Positions 26,257-36,055 are shown, counted from the first letter of the stretch. The stretch is 64,000 nt of DNA from JBDWFY01 sp965275915 (GCA_965275915.1 CBDHYI010000006.1:882087-946086), one strand, 5' to 3'. Made by a program: numbers and translations. Notes: generated by a model from the letters alone, not told the origin.

Positions 26257-29200
26257 ATGTTATCGATGCTTGAAGGCGTATTACGCAGACCCAAGACCGT
26301 TTTCGTGCTGATGGTGGCACTGATTACGGCAGGTGTGGTTGCCTACATAAATATTCCGAAAGAAGACAGTCCGGATATTGACGTTCCAATCTTCTACGTA
26401 TCCGTCAGTCAGCAGGGTATTTCGCCTGAAGATTCAGAACGTTTGCTTGTCCGGCCGCTTGAAACGTCGCTCAGAGGTCTTGACGGTCTGAAAGAAATCA
26501 CGGCAATCGCGTCCGAAGGCCATGCCGGCATTGTGCTTGAGTTCGACATCTCCTTCGACAAGGACGAAGCCCTTGCTGATGTTCGGGACAAGGTCGACCA
26601 GGCCAAAAGCGAACTGCCTTCAGAGGCCGAAGAGCCGACAATATCGGAAACAAACTTTGCTCTGGTGCCCACCATCATCGTCACGCTGTCCGGCGATGTG
26701 CCTGAACGCACGATTTATCAGCATGCCAGGCGACTGAAGGACGAGATCGAGGCAATCGACACGGTTCGCTCGGCGGACCTTTCCGGCCAGCGGGAAGAAC
26801 AGCTTGAAGTCCTGATCGACACGCTGAAGCTGGAATCTTATGCGATCACACAGCAGGAACTGCTGGATTCGCTGTCGCGAAACAATCAGTTGGTTCCCGC
26901 CGGCTTTCTTGATGGGGGCAACGGCAAGTTCAACGTGAAGGTTCCGGGCCTCGTTGAAAACCGCGTCGATGTCTACAGCCTGCCGATCAAGCAAAGCGGT
27001 GAAGGCGTGGTGACGCTTGCGGACGTGGCGGAAATACGCCGGACATTCAAGGATCCGACAACCTTTACACGCGTTAACGGAAAACCGGCGATCGCGATCC
27101 AGGTCACCAAGCGGATCGGAACAAACATTATCGAAAACAATGCCGCCGTTCGCGAAGTGGTCACCAACTCCACGGCGGACTGGCCGAAACCGATCAAGGT
27201 CGACATTCTTCTGGACATGTCGAGCAATATCTTCGAAGTGCTCGGCTCGCTCCAATCGTCCATTCTAACAGCCATCTTCCTGGTGATGATCCTGGTGATT
27301 GCGGCGTTGGGCCTAAAATCCGCGTTGCTGGTCGGTCTCGCCATTCCGACAAGTTTCATGATCGGTTTCATGATCCTCAGCGGGATCGGCATGACCGTGA
27401 ACATCATGGTGATGTTCGGCCTTGTTCTGACGGTGGGTATGCTGGTCGATGGCGCCATCGTGATTGTCGAATATGCCGACCGCAAGATTCATGAAGGCAT
27501 GGAACAACGCGAAGCCTATATTCGTGCGGCAAAACTGATGTTCTGGCCGATCGTCTCCTCAACGGCGACCACGCTGGTGGCGTTCTTGCCAATGCTGTTG
27601 TGGCCGGGCGTTGCAGGCGAGTTCATGAGCTACCTGCCGATCATGGTCATCATCGTTCTGACAGCATCACTGTTGACAGCCATGGTGTTCCTTCCGGTAA
27701 CGGGCGGCATTCTGTCGCAAGTCTTCATGTGGGCCGGCCGTCATGCTGCCTTCCTGTGGGCTCTGGTATTCACCGCTTGTGCGGCAGTTATCACGTTCCT
27801 GAGCCCTCTGTTTCCGCAACTGCTCGGCAGCGTTTTGCCTGGCGATGCGATCCAGAGCGCACTCCTTCCGATGGCGGCTATGGTTGGGATCGCTGTGGGG
27901 ATCGCCAGCTACTATTTCCTCAGACCCATTGTCAGATGGAGCCGGGCCCGCGCGAAAAAACGGGCGGCGCTGGAACGGGAACAGGCACATCTTCTGTCAG
28001 GTTCGGAGAAATTCGATCCCAGGAAGGTACCTGGAGTGACAGGTCTCTACGTGCGCCTTCTCAAGTTGCTGGCAGGAAATCCTTTCGGAAATATCCTGGC
28101 CATCGGCGCGATCTTTGGCGTCTGCTTCGTTATCATGACGCAATTCATGCAGAACAATAACGGTGTGGAATTCTTTGTCGATGAGGAACCGGATCAGGCC
28201 GTTGTCCTGGTATCCGCCCGCGGTAATATTGCTGCGTCCGAAGCCCGGGATCTTGTCGGGCTGGTCGAGAAAGAGGTTCTGCAGACCAGGGGAATCCTGA
28301 ACGTTGTTACATCGGCCTATCCACCCGGTGGCGGCAGCGGTCCGGATTTCATTGGCGGCGTCCAGGACAAACCGGCCGACGTCATCGGCGAACTCCAGCT
28401 GGAACTTGCCGAATATTGCTGCCGCCGGAAAGCGGCCGACATATTCCAGGAAATTCGGAACAGGACCGCAAGCCTTCCGGGAATCAAAGTCGAAACCAAG
28501 AAAATCGAAGGCGGCCCCCCGACAGGTAAAGATCTTCAGCTGGAAGTCCGGTCAACCAGCTATGAAGACCTGGTCGAGGCCGTCAAGACAGTCCGGGCAA
28601 AGCTTGATCAAACAGCCGATCTGATGGATGTGGAAGATGATCGTCCGCTTCCGGGTATCGAATGGCAATTGACCATCGATCGCGAACAGGCAGGCCGGTA
28701 TCAGGCAGGCATCGCTTCGGTCGGATCCATGGTCCAATTGGTTACGAATGGCGTTCTTATCGGAAAATACCGCCCGACGGACAGCGAGGATGAAGTCGAT
28801 ATCAGGGTACGCCTTCCGGAGGCCGAAAGGACACTGGACCGGTTCGACAGCTTGCGCTTGCAGACGACGCTTGGTCTGGTCCCGATCGCAAATTTCGTTG
28901 ACCGGGCGCCACAGCAGCAGGTGAGCTCGATCACCCGTCGCGACGGTTTGTACTCAATGATGGTCAAGGCAACAGTCGATAAATCCAACGGTGTCCTGGT
29001 GGATGACAAGGTGAAGGAACTTGATACCTGGTTGCAGGCCCAATCCTGGCCGAACAACATCTACTTCAAGTTCCGGGGTGCCGACGAAGACCAGAAGGAA
29101 TCCGGTGAATTTCTCATGAGAGCGATGATCGCGTCGCTGTTCCTGATGTTCCTGATCCTTCTGACCCAGTTCAACTCATTCTATCAGACGTTCCTCACAC

Positions 29201-29796
29201 TCTCGACGGTGGTGATGTCTGTGATGGGCGTTCTTCTGGGCATGATGGTGACGGGTCAGAAATTCTCGATCATCATGACTGGAACGGGGGTCGTCGCGCT
29301 TGCCGGTATTGTTGTAAACAACGCGATTGTTTTGATCGACACCTACAATCGGTTCCGTCATGACGGGGTCGAACCGCTGGAAGCGGCACTTAAGACGTCG
29401 GCGCAGAGGATCAGGCCGATCCTGCTGACGACAATCACCACGATTGCCGGACTGATTCCGATGGCAACGGCAACAAACTTCGATTTCTTCAATCAAGTAA
29501 CGTCCGTTGGCGGTATTACGGCGATCTGGTGGATCCAGCTCTCCACGGCTGTCATTTCCGGCCTCGCCTTTTCCACGATCCTCACGCTGGTGATGATTCC
29601 GACCATGTTGGCTCTGCCAAGCGTCTGGGTGAATGCGTTCAGCAGAAAATCGCGTCGGGAAAACGGTCGCGACACGCCTTCCGAGGTCGTTGAAGAGGGC
29701 GGGCCCGCGCGTGTCGTCGCACTCGACCAGGAGGCGAGACGACAGTCCGATGCCAAAAAACATCCTCCCGGAAGCTTGCCCGAAGCTGCCGAGTAG
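26257..29796 (+). CDS. RND efflux permease (AcrB-like)
   Basis: A 1179-residue proton-driven pump, longer than AcrB (about 1050). The extra length lies in the central region between the two halves, near residues 495-600 (HAAFLWALVFTACAAVITFL, RARAKKRAALEREQAHLL). TM1 and porter entry are LEGVLRRPKTVFVLMVALIT and IPKEDSPDIDVPIFYVSVS. TM4 reads GLVLTVGMLVDGAIVIVEYA, with one acidic residue where AcrB has an Asp pair. The second half has FILMF-like spans, GTGVVALAGIVVNNAIVLID and a cytosolic C-tail. It starts one base after the fusion-protein stop. Substrates are unknown; AcrB-type drug export is the default guess. Confidence 0.92.
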   Translation: MLSMLEGVLRRPKTVFVLMVALITAGVVAYINIPKEDSPDIDVPIFYVSVSQQGISPEDSERLLVRPLETSLRGLDGLKEITAIASEGHAGIVLEFDISFDKDEALADVRDKVDQAKSELPSEAEEPTISETNFALVPTIIVTLSGDVPERTIYQHARRLKDEIEAIDTVRSADLSGQREEQLEVLIDTLKLESYAITQQELLDSLSRNNQLVPAGFLDGGNGKFNVKVPGLVENRVDVYSLPIKQSGEGVVTLADVAEIRRTFKDPTTFTRVNGKPAIAIQVTKRIGTNIIENNAAVREVVTNSTADWPKPIKVDILLDMSSNIFEVLGSLQSSILTAIFLVMILVIAALGLKSALLVGLAIPTSFMIGFMILSGIGMTVNIMVMFGLVLTVGMLVDGAIVIVEYADRKIHEGMEQREAYIRAAKLMFWPIVSSTATTLVAFLPMLLWPGVAGEFMSYLPIMVIIVLTASLLTAMVFLPVTGGILSQVFMWAGRHAAFLWALVFTACAAVITFLSPLFPQLLGSVLPGDAIQSALLPMAAMVGIAVGIASYYFLRPIVRWSRARAKKRAALEREQAHLLSGSEKFDPRKVPGVTGLYVRLLKLLAGNPFGNILAIGAIFGVCFVIMTQFMQNNNGVEFFVDEEPDQAVVLVSARGNIAASEARDLVGLVEKEVLQTRGILNVVTSAYPPGGGSGPDFIGGVQDKPADVIGELQLELAEYCCRRKAADIFQEIRNRTASLPGIKVETKKIEGGPPTGKDLQLEVRSTSYEDLVEAVKTVRAKLDQTADLMDVEDDRPLPGIEWQLTIDREQAGRYQAGIASVGSMVQLVTNGVLIGKYRPTDSEDEVDIRVRLPEAERTLDRFDSLRLQTTLGLVPIANFVDRAPQQQVSSITRRDGLYSMMVKATVDKSNGVLVDDKVKELDTWLQAQSWPNNIYFKFRGADEDQKESGEFLMRAMIASLFLMFLILLTQFNSFYQTFLTLSTVVMSVMGVLLGMMVTGQKFSIIMTGTGVVALAGIVVNNAIVLIDTYNRFRHDGVEPLEAALKTSAQRIRPILLTTITTIAGLIPMATATNFDFFNQVTSVGGITAIWWIQLSTAVISGLAFSTILTLVMIPTMLALPSVWVNAFSRKSRRENGRDTPSEVVEEGGPARVVALDQEARRQSDAKKHPPGSLPEAAE

Positions 29797-29812
29797 AGGC
29801 ATCCTCAAAGAC

Positions 29813-29853
29813 AAATTGGCCGCGGCGTTCTTGCTCCCGCGGCCAATTTTGTT
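29813..29853. terminator. Bidirectional terminator between the RND operon and pssA
   Basis: Arms AAATTGGCCGCGG and CCGCGGCCAATTT around an 11-base loop, followed by TTTTGTTTG. It lies between convergent genes ending at 29796 and 29879, so it can serve both. Confidence 0.9.
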
Positions 29854-29878
29854 TGAGGACAGTCTATGCAGACGTGGT

Positions 29879-30739
29879 TCAGCTGTCGGGTCGCTGTGGC
29901 GTTTTGTCGGGTTTGGTTGCCGTGTCGGGTTTCGGTGTTCGTCCTTTGCTCTGCCGGTACCAGCTCCGCATGGCAAACGGCAAAGACGCAAGATAGAGGA
30001 CAGCGCCAAAGGTCAGCATCATGAAGGGGTAACTGACAACCAGCGCAACAATCAGGACAGCCATGACGAATATCGGCAAAACCAGGTCGCGGCGAATGCG
30101 CGCGCCGATCTTCTTCCCCGAAAAAGACGGCACACGGCTGACCATCAGAAGGCCGATTGCAATCGTGTAGGCCATGACGGCCGGTGCGAATTCAGGCCAG
30201 TGCGGCATCAGGCCGAGAAACTCAAGATAGATCGGAAGCAGAACCGTGATGGCCCCCGCTGGAGCCGGAATACCGGTAAAGAAATTCACCTGCCAGGCAG
30301 GTTTTTCCGGATCGTCGAGCATCACATTGAAGCGGGCAAGGCGCAAGGCGGCACAGATGGCAAAAATCAGCGCCGCGATCCATCCCAGGGACCGCACCTC
30401 ATGCAGGATCCACGCATACAGTATGATGGCGGGCGCAACACCGAAATTGACAAAATCCGCCAGAGAATCCAGTTCCGCGCCAAACCGCGATGTTCCCTTG
30501 AGAAGCCGTGCCAGCCGTCCGTCAAGCGCGTCGAGGACGGCCGCGAACACAATCGCCGCGATCGCCCAATCCCAGCGCTGTTCCATGGCCATACGCATCG
30601 CCGTCAGGCCCGCGCAAATGGCAAGCAACGTCACAATATTGGGAAGGATCAGACGCATGGGAACACGCCGGTAGCGCCGTCGGCGTCGGCGTTTGTCCTG
30701 ATTATCGCCAGGCTCGTATGATGCAAACGGCGTGTTCAA
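29879..30739 (-). CDS. pssA: CDP-diacylglycerol-serine O-phosphatidyltransferase
   Basis: A 286-residue integral membrane enzyme that makes phosphatidylserine from CDP-diacylglycerol and serine. The CDP-alcohol phosphotransferase signature DG(x)2AR(x)8G(x)3D(x)3D is met exactly by LDGRLARLLKGTSRFG followed by AELDSLADF. An Arg-rich N-terminal patch (KRRRRRRYRR) and seven or eight spans fit the bacterial type II enzyme. It follows psd (stop at 30770) by about 30 bp on the same strand, so the two steps toward phosphatidylethanolamine form a psd-pssA operon. Confidence 0.94.
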   Translation of the reverse strand: MNTPFASYEPGDNQDKRRRRRRYRRVPMRLILPNIVTLLAICAGLTAMRMAMEQRWDWAIAAIVFAAVLDALDGRLARLLKGTSRFGAELDSLADFVNFGVAPAIILYAWILHEVRSLGWIAALIFAICAALRLARFNVMLDDPEKPAWQVNFFTGIPAPAGAITVLLPIYLEFLGLMPHWPEFAPAVMAYTIAIGLLMVSRVPSFSGKKIGARIRRDLVLPIFVMAVLIVALVVSYPFMMLTFGAVLYLASLPFAMRSWYRQSKGRTPKPDTATKPDKTPQRPDS

Positions 30740-30769
30740 AAAAAACCTCTTGCAGCACCCGACACCCTG

Positions 30770-31474
30770 TCAACTGACCCGCGTCAGCCGCGTCGCGCTG
30801 TCCTGTTGCTTAAGATCGGTAATGACCGTCTCTCCGGCAATCATCGTTTGTCCCGTCGAAACCGTGACTTTGGTCTCGGCAGGCATATAGACGTCCAGGC
30901 GTGAACCGAACCGGATCAGTCCGAACCGGTCTCCGGCACCGATCGTCTCCCCTTCCCGAACGAAGCAGACAATCCTTCGGGCAACCAGTCCGGCAATCTG
31001 GACCACACCGATTGACACTCCGGACGCCTCCTCGATCACAAGACCGTTGCGCTCATTGTCTTCGCTGGCTTTGTCCAGATCCGCATTCAGGAATTTTCCG
31101 GCCCGATAAGCGACCCTGGTTATCTTACCGGCAACCGGGGCACGATTTATATGACAATTGAAAACATTCATAAAAATCGACACCCGCATAAGCGGTTCGG
31201 AGCCAAGATCCAGTTCTGCCGGAGGGCGTGCGGGGCCGATCTGGCTGACTACTCCGTCGGCCGGGGAAATGATGAGACCGTCCGCCACCGGTGTTACACG
31301 CATGGGGTCTCTGAAAAAATAGCAAATCCAGCCGGTTATGATGAGACCAATCCAAAAAAGCGGCGACCAGAACCAGCCCAGGATGATTGCGGTGACACCG
31401 GCAATCGCAACGAATGGCCAACCTTCCCGATGAACAGGCACAAGAGCTTTTTCAATGCTTGCAACAATGCTCAT
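30770..31474 (-). CDS. psd: Phosphatidylserine decarboxylase proenzyme
   Basis: A 234-residue short-form proenzyme that converts phosphatidylserine to phosphatidylethanolamine at the inner membrane. An N-terminal span (FVAIAGVTAIILGWFWSPLF) precedes the catalytic core SPADGVVSQIGPA, the MNVFNCHINRAPVAG motif and the self-cleavage site in IRFGSRLDVY, where Gly-Ser splits to give a pyruvoyl group on the alpha chain. It is the short alphaproteobacterial class rather than the E. coli type with LGST. It is upstream of pssA in the same run. A short unexplained spacer (31475-31624) separates it from the ATM1 gene. Confidence 0.95.
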   Translation of the reverse strand: MSIVASIEKALVPVHREGWPFVAIAGVTAIILGWFWSPLFWIGLIITGWICYFFRDPMRVTPVADGLIISPADGVVSQIGPARPPAELDLGSEPLMRVSIFMNVFNCHINRAPVAGKITRVAYRAGKFLNADLDKASEDNERNGLVIEEASGVSIGVVQIAGLVARRIVCFVREGETIGAGDRFGLIRFGSRLDVYMPAETKVTVSTGQTMIAGETVITDLKQQDSATRLTRVS

Positions 31475-31624
31475 GGTTTAAGCCCTTCATCCTTCAAGAC
31501 CGTGTTTGCGCATAAGCCTGTCGCATTGAAGCGAACGCACCGGCGGATCAGCGTGATCCGTCAGCTTATCAGGTTGCGACAAGTCGTTCCTTTGGTAATC
31601 GGTAATCCTCAAAGCCGCAAGCAA

Positions 31625-33541
31625 TCAGCTTTCAACCCCAATGGTTTCTGCGGTGGGCCCACGCCGGACAATACCGAACTGATCGGCTTCCCGGGCAGCG
31701 CGCAGCCGTTCTTCCGCTTCGTCCGCCTCCCGTTGGCGTGCCCACATGGACGCATAAAGCCCGTTCTGCTCAAGAAGCTCCGGATGGGTTCCGCGTTCCA
31801 CGACCTTTCCGGCCTCAAGAACGAGGATCTGGTCGGCATTCACAACAGTCGACAGACGGTGCGCAATGACAACCGTTGTCCGGTCCCTTGAGACCTGATC
31901 GAGCGCTGCCTGGATTTCCCGTTCGGTGTGGGTGTCCAAAGCCGATGTCGCCTCATCCAGAACCAGAATAGGCGGCGCCTTCAGGATTGTACGGGCTATG
32001 GCCACCCGCTGCTTTTCACCACCGGACAGCTTGAGACCCCGTTCTCCGACCTCTGTCTCAAACCCCTTGGGAAGCGTCGCAATGAAGTCGGCGATCTGCG
32101 CCATTCCCGCCGCCTCTTCCACTTCCTGGTCGGAAGCACCGACGCGGCCGTAGCGGATGTTGTAGCGCACGGTATCGTTAAACAGCACCGTATCCTGAGG
32201 CACCATGCCAATGGATTGCCTCAGGGACTGCTGCGTCACGTCTCGAAGATCCTGGCCGTCGATCAGAATCTGCCCGCCGGTGACGTCATAAAAGCGGAAA
32301 AGCAAACGGGAAATCGTGGACTTTCCGGCACCTGAGGGGCCGACAATGGCGATAGAGTGCCCGGCGGAAACCTGAAACGAAACCCCTTTCAGGATCGCCC
32401 GGTCCGGATCGTAGCTGAACGCCACGTCCTTGAACTCTATCGACCCGCCATTGACCTCCAACCGCTTTGCCCCTGGCTTATCGACGATTTCCGCCGGCAC
32501 ATCCAGGATTGCGAACATCGCGCCGATATCGGTAAGGCCCTGGCGAATTTCCCGGTAGAGAAACCCTATGAAGTTAAGAGGGATCGAGAGCTGCATCAGC
32601 AACGCATTGATCATTACGAAGTCGCCGATGGATTGTGTTCCGTTCAAAACAGCCAGACCGGACAGGACCATGCAGATGATCATTCCGACCGTGAAAATCA
32701 CGGTCTGCCCCATATTCAGCCACGCAAGCGAAACCCAGGTTTTTACGGCGGCCTTTTCATAAGACGCCATGGCGCCGTCGAACCGGCGTGCCTCCAACTC
32801 TTCGTTATTGAAATATTTGACGGTTTCAAAATTGAGGAGAGAGTCAATCGCCTTCGAATTTGCATCCGTATCGGAATCGTTCATCTGCCGACGGATGATA
32901 ATGCGCCAGTTGGTCGCCTTCACGGTAAACCAGACATAGAGCCAGATCGAAATGGCGATGACAACGACATAGACAAATCCGAACTGATACCAGACCACAC
33001 CTGCCATCAGCGCAAATTCTATGCCGGTTGGAACAGAATTCAGGATCGTAAAGCGAACGATCGACTCTATGCCTTTAATGCCCCGTTCGATGATACGGCT
33101 CAGACCGCCAGTGCGGCGCTGAAGATGAAAACGAAGCGAAAGGTCATGAAGATGGATAAACGTCTTATCGCCCAGCTGCCGTACCGCATTCTGCCCCACC
33201 TGAGCGAACAGGGCATCGCGCAGCTGATTGAAGCCCATCATCATGATGCGACCGACACCGTAGGCAATAACGAGCATGATCGGCACGACAAGGTAAGGCG
33301 GAACGCCATCCTCTCCCTGTGCATCGGGCCATACAAGTGCGTCAGTCGCCCACTTATAGCTATAGGGCACAAGCACGGTGATGACCTTGGCAATTACCAG
33401 CGCAAGAATCGACAGCATAACCCTTCGACGCAGGTCGGCGCGATCGTGGGGCCAGATGTAGGGCCATAGATTGACAATTGTCTGAAATGTCGAGTTTTCA
33501 TCGACACTGGCCCGTGGTTTCCGGGTGGATGTATTACTCAC
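31625..33541 (-). CDS. ATM1-type ABC exporter (heavy-metal / glutathione-conjugate)
   Basis: A 638-residue half-transporter with membrane and ATPase parts fused. The membrane domain (residues about 40-330) includes the ATM1 marks QLRDALFAQVGQNAVRQLGD, HDLSLRFHLQRRTGGLSR and LNFETVKYFNNEELEARR. The ATPase has Walker A GPSGAGKST, signature LSGGEKQRVAIAR, Walker B ILVLDEATSALD and the switch His in VIAHRLS. Relatives (mitochondrial Atm1, Novosphingobium Atm1) export glutathione-linked sulfur or metal species. The start is GTG inside a 4-base GTGA overlap with the ArsR gene, so it is translationally coupled to it. Metal or sulfur stress response is the likely role. Confidence 0.93.
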   Translation of the reverse strand: MSNTSTRKPRASVDENSTFQTIVNLWPYIWPHDRADLRRRVMLSILALVIAKVITVLVPYSYKWATDALVWPDAQGEDGVPPYLVVPIMLVIAYGVGRIMMMGFNQLRDALFAQVGQNAVRQLGDKTFIHLHDLSLRFHLQRRTGGLSRIIERGIKGIESIVRFTILNSVPTGIEFALMAGVVWYQFGFVYVVVIAISIWLYVWFTVKATNWRIIIRRQMNDSDTDANSKAIDSLLNFETVKYFNNEELEARRFDGAMASYEKAAVKTWVSLAWLNMGQTVIFTVGMIICMVLSGLAVLNGTQSIGDFVMINALLMQLSIPLNFIGFLYREIRQGLTDIGAMFAILDVPAEIVDKPGAKRLEVNGGSIEFKDVAFSYDPDRAILKGVSFQVSAGHSIAIVGPSGAGKSTISRLLFRFYDVTGGQILIDGQDLRDVTQQSLRQSIGMVPQDTVLFNDTVRYNIRYGRVGASDQEVEEAAGMAQIADFIATLPKGFETEVGERGLKLSGGEKQRVAIARTILKAPPILVLDEATSALDTHTEREIQAALDQVSRDRTTVVIAHRLSTVVNADQILVLEAGKVVERGTHPELLEQNGLYASMWARQREADEAEERLRAAREADQFGIVRRGPTAETIGVES

Positions 33542-33942
33542 AAAATCTCTTTCTTGCGCGACTGCACGTCTTCTTTGTCCGCCTCGGATGCAGCGAAATT
33601 GGCCAATCCAGGTCCCGCGAAGCTCTCGAACAACGCGTTGCTGAGCTCTTGCATTTTCTCGAAATTAGCTCTGTTCAGCCGGTAGCAGGATTTACGGCCG
33701 TCAACATGGCAGTCCACGAGACCCGCTTCTTTCAGCACCTGCAAATGCTGCGATATGGTGGACTGGGCCCGCACCATACATCCGACCAGATCTCCGCAGC
33801 AGACGCTGTCGCACAACGAGAGTTTTCTCAGGATTTCAAGCCGTGCAGGATGACCCAGCGCTTTGAAGCGCATGGCCAGACTGTAGTCGCACTGAGTTTC
33901 CGCGACCGATTCAGAGCAAATAACGGACGTTTCCCTGTTCAC
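33538..33942 (-). CDS. ArsR/SmtB-family repressor of the ATM1 exporter
   Basis: A winged-helix repressor of about 134 residues from the GTG at 33942, chosen because GGGGAGGGG sits just before it; the ATG at 33975 would give 145 residues but begins inside the operator palindrome. HTH text is MRFKALGHPARLEILRKLSL, GDLVGCMVRAQSTISQHLQV, LKEAGLVDCHVDGRKSCY. Cysteines in LCDSVCCGDL fall where ArsR proteins carry their alpha-3 metal site (ELCVCDL), with a further C in VGCM. It overlaps the ATM1 start by 4 bases and faces a perfect 36-bp palindrome, so it very likely represses its own operon until a thiophilic metal or reactive sulfur species binds. Confidence 0.9.
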   Translation of the reverse strand: MNRETSVICSESVAETQCDYSLAMRFKALGHPARLEILRKLSLCDSVCCGDLVGCMVRAQSTISQHLQVLKEAGLVDCHVDGRKSCYRLNRANFEKMQELSNALFESFAGPGLANFAASEADKEDVQSRKKEIL

Positions 33943-33963
33943 GTCCCCTCCCCGGTCACTCAG

Positions 33964-33999
33964 ACCGCTATTCATCGTAATATTACGATGAATAGCGGT
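33964..33999. promoter_or_regulatory. Perfect 36-bp palindromic operator before arsR-ATM1
   Basis: The left half is ACCGCTATTCATCGTAAT and the right half is its exact reverse complement, with no mismatch over 36 bp. It lies 22 bp before the GTG chosen for the ArsR gene. ArsR/SmtB dimers bind imperfect 12-2-12 palindromes, so this is the expected position and form of the operator. Confidence 0.85.
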
Positions 34000-34037
34000 T
34001 CAGAAGACTGCTGACAAGGAGGATCATCCCCGATCCG

Positions 34038-35654
34038 TCAATTTTTCCAGTTGAGATCCCGCTCCGGGGTCATGAAAACCTGCCCGGGGAAAATCAGATC
34101 CGGATCGCGGATTTGGTCCTTGTTGGCCTGATAGATCGTCGTATATCGCAGGCCATCACCATAAAGCCGCCGCGAGATCGTCCAGAGATTATCGCCCTTG
34201 CGGATGATGACATTGGGCAATTGCGCAACGTCGATTTCAGCACTGGCACCCGCGGCACCTGAGCCTTCAGCCTGTTCCGCACTGACAATCGGCCTCAGAA
34301 TAACCGAATCCGGCACCTTCTCAAAATTGACCACGGCGCGGGCCAGGACTTTGCCGTTTTCCTGATCGACAACGTCTGCCCTGACCTCATGCGTCCCCGG
34401 ACTGACATCCTTTTGGGCCTCAAGCAGCCAGCGGCTATTGTCACCTGATGTCACCGATCCGATGAGATCTTCGCCAAGATAAATCTGGACTTGTTCTCCG
34501 GCTGTTCCCTCCCCGGCGACAAAAAGTTTCCCTTTCTCGGTTTCAACCGCACTCACAGCAACAGAGTAAGATCCGGTCTCTATCGCCTCACCTGAATTGG
34601 GCACACCCGTGCTGACGTCTTCAGGCTGATCAGCATTGGAAGCGGCTTCGTCAACCACGCCGTCCGACTTTGTTTCTGCCGGACCGAGCTTTGCCACTTT
34701 CTGCTCAGAACCGGTTTGCGTCGTGTCCGTCTGATTTTGCTTCGCGGTATCTTCCGACACTGAAGTTTCCGCGCTCCGGGTCGTTTGAGATCCTGATGCC
34801 GGATTCGATTTGGGATCGGTGGATGCCGCTGCTGTCGGTTCTGCGGCGGCCTGCGGTTCTTGTTCCGGTTTGCCGTCGAACGCTTGATCCGGGTCTCTGT
34901 TTGCAGAGGCAGAGCGCGAATCGGCGGACGTCACGCCGGAGACCTGCTCAGTCGCCGGGCCATTGGTCAAAGAAGCGACTTTTTCTTCCGTCGAAGACGC
35001 ATCAGGCGCACTTTCAGCCGTCTGCGGAAGCTGCAGAACTTCCGACGGAGCTCCCTCGCGATTCACGACAACGAGCACTTCCTCGTTGGCCGCCTGAGGA
35101 ATATGGACTGCCACGCGCGCTTCGGAAATCACTTCTATTTCCTCTTCTGCCATTTTTGCAGAAATAGACACGTCGTGACTTCCCGGCTCCAGCGGGCGCT
35201 CGACAACGACAGCCCATTCACCGACTTCGTTCGCAACGCCCCTACCGCGCACTTCACCGTTTGAAATAATCGCAATGATTGCTCCGGGGACGGACCGGCC
35301 GGCGACCAATGTATCACCGGTGGGCTCGACGCGAACAATGTCAAGCTCCGGCATCAAAGGATCGGCGGAGATGTCCGGTTCCTCCACTTTACCAGGTGTT
35401 TCCCCAACCTTTTGGGACTCCCCGGACGGCTCTGTTTCCTGTGTCGCAGCAGGCTCCGCAGTTACAACCGCAACGCCCTGGGGCGGCTCTATCGGAGATG
35501 AGTCACCATCTGCAACAGTCTCCGATGGCGGTGTCATGAACTGATCTTTGATCGCGGTCCAGGCACCAAGGCTATATCCAACGATCCCGAGAACCACCAG
35601 AAGAGCCACGACAATACCCCCGGCAAGTCTGAAATCGGGCTTTGGTTGCGACAT
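34038..35654 (-). CDS. LysM-domain envelope protein with long acidic linker
   Basis: A 538-residue protein from an ATG at 35654 with an AGGAG site; the frame to 35732 adds a weak extension. It has one N-terminal membrane span (LAGGIVVALLVVLGIVGYSL), bacterial Ig-like parts (residues about 100-190: VRVEPTGDTLVAGRSVPGAI) and a long Ser/Thr/Glu/Gln-rich disordered linker. A second Ig-like repeat follows (GKLFVAGEGTAGEQVQIYLG), and a single C-terminal LysM domain (VIIRKGDNLWTISRRLYGDG, QVFMTP) binds peptidoglycan. This layout is common in Rhizobiales. It is divergent from the LOG-family gene. Confidence 0.88.
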   Translation of the reverse strand: MSQPKPDFRLAGGIVVALLVVLGIVGYSLGAWTAIKDQFMTPPSETVADGDSSPIEPPQGVAVVTAEPAATQETEPSGESQKVGETPGKVEEPDISADPLMPELDIVRVEPTGDTLVAGRSVPGAIIAIISNGEVRGRGVANEVGEWAVVVERPLEPGSHDVSISAKMAEEEIEVISEARVAVHIPQAANEEVLVVVNREGAPSEVLQLPQTAESAPDASSTEEKVASLTNGPATEQVSGVTSADSRSASANRDPDQAFDGKPEQEPQAAAEPTAAASTDPKSNPASGSQTTRSAETSVSEDTAKQNQTDTTQTGSEQKVAKLGPAETKSDGVVDEAASNADQPEDVSTGVPNSGEAIETGSYSVAVSAVETEKGKLFVAGEGTAGEQVQIYLGEDLIGSVTSGDNSRWLLEAQKDVSPGTHEVRADVVDQENGKVLARAVVNFEKVPDSVILRPIVSAEQAEGSGAAGASAEIDVAQLPNVIIRKGDNLWTISRRLYGDGLRYTTIYQANKDQIRDPDLIFPGQVFMTPERDLNWKN

Positions 35655-36055
35655 TATTCTGCAGGCTCCTAACCTTATCGTCGATCGTAAATACCGGCAG
35701 AGGCGGACAGCCGGTATGGATTTCGCCCGCAAAGCCGCACTCTTTTTTACTGACTATACAGCGTTTTAAACGGGCAGGCGGTTGTTTTCGAAACACCGCT
35801 TCGATCGGGCCGTGCGGCCTCAAACACCTCGCTGATTTTTAAAATACTGTTATCCCGATCGCTATTACCAGAGATATTCCGGATTACAATTCTTTACCGG
35901 GCAGTAATCCCTTATATAGTGTCTTTTAAGGCACGTTCTCAACTGCATTGCAGATGAAACGGCTAACAGCAACGCCCGATTTACCGGAATCAGTTGAAAT
36001 TGGCCTCCCGATTCCTGACATCAGTGACATTAGCCCCAACAATCAAAGAGGAAAT
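35655..36055. other. Divergent promoter region between LysM and LOG genes
   Basis: About 400 bp between divergent genes, with an AT-rich centre near 35835-35935 that could host both promoters. The frame upstream of 36056 lacks support. No operator is recognised. Confidence 0.45.
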
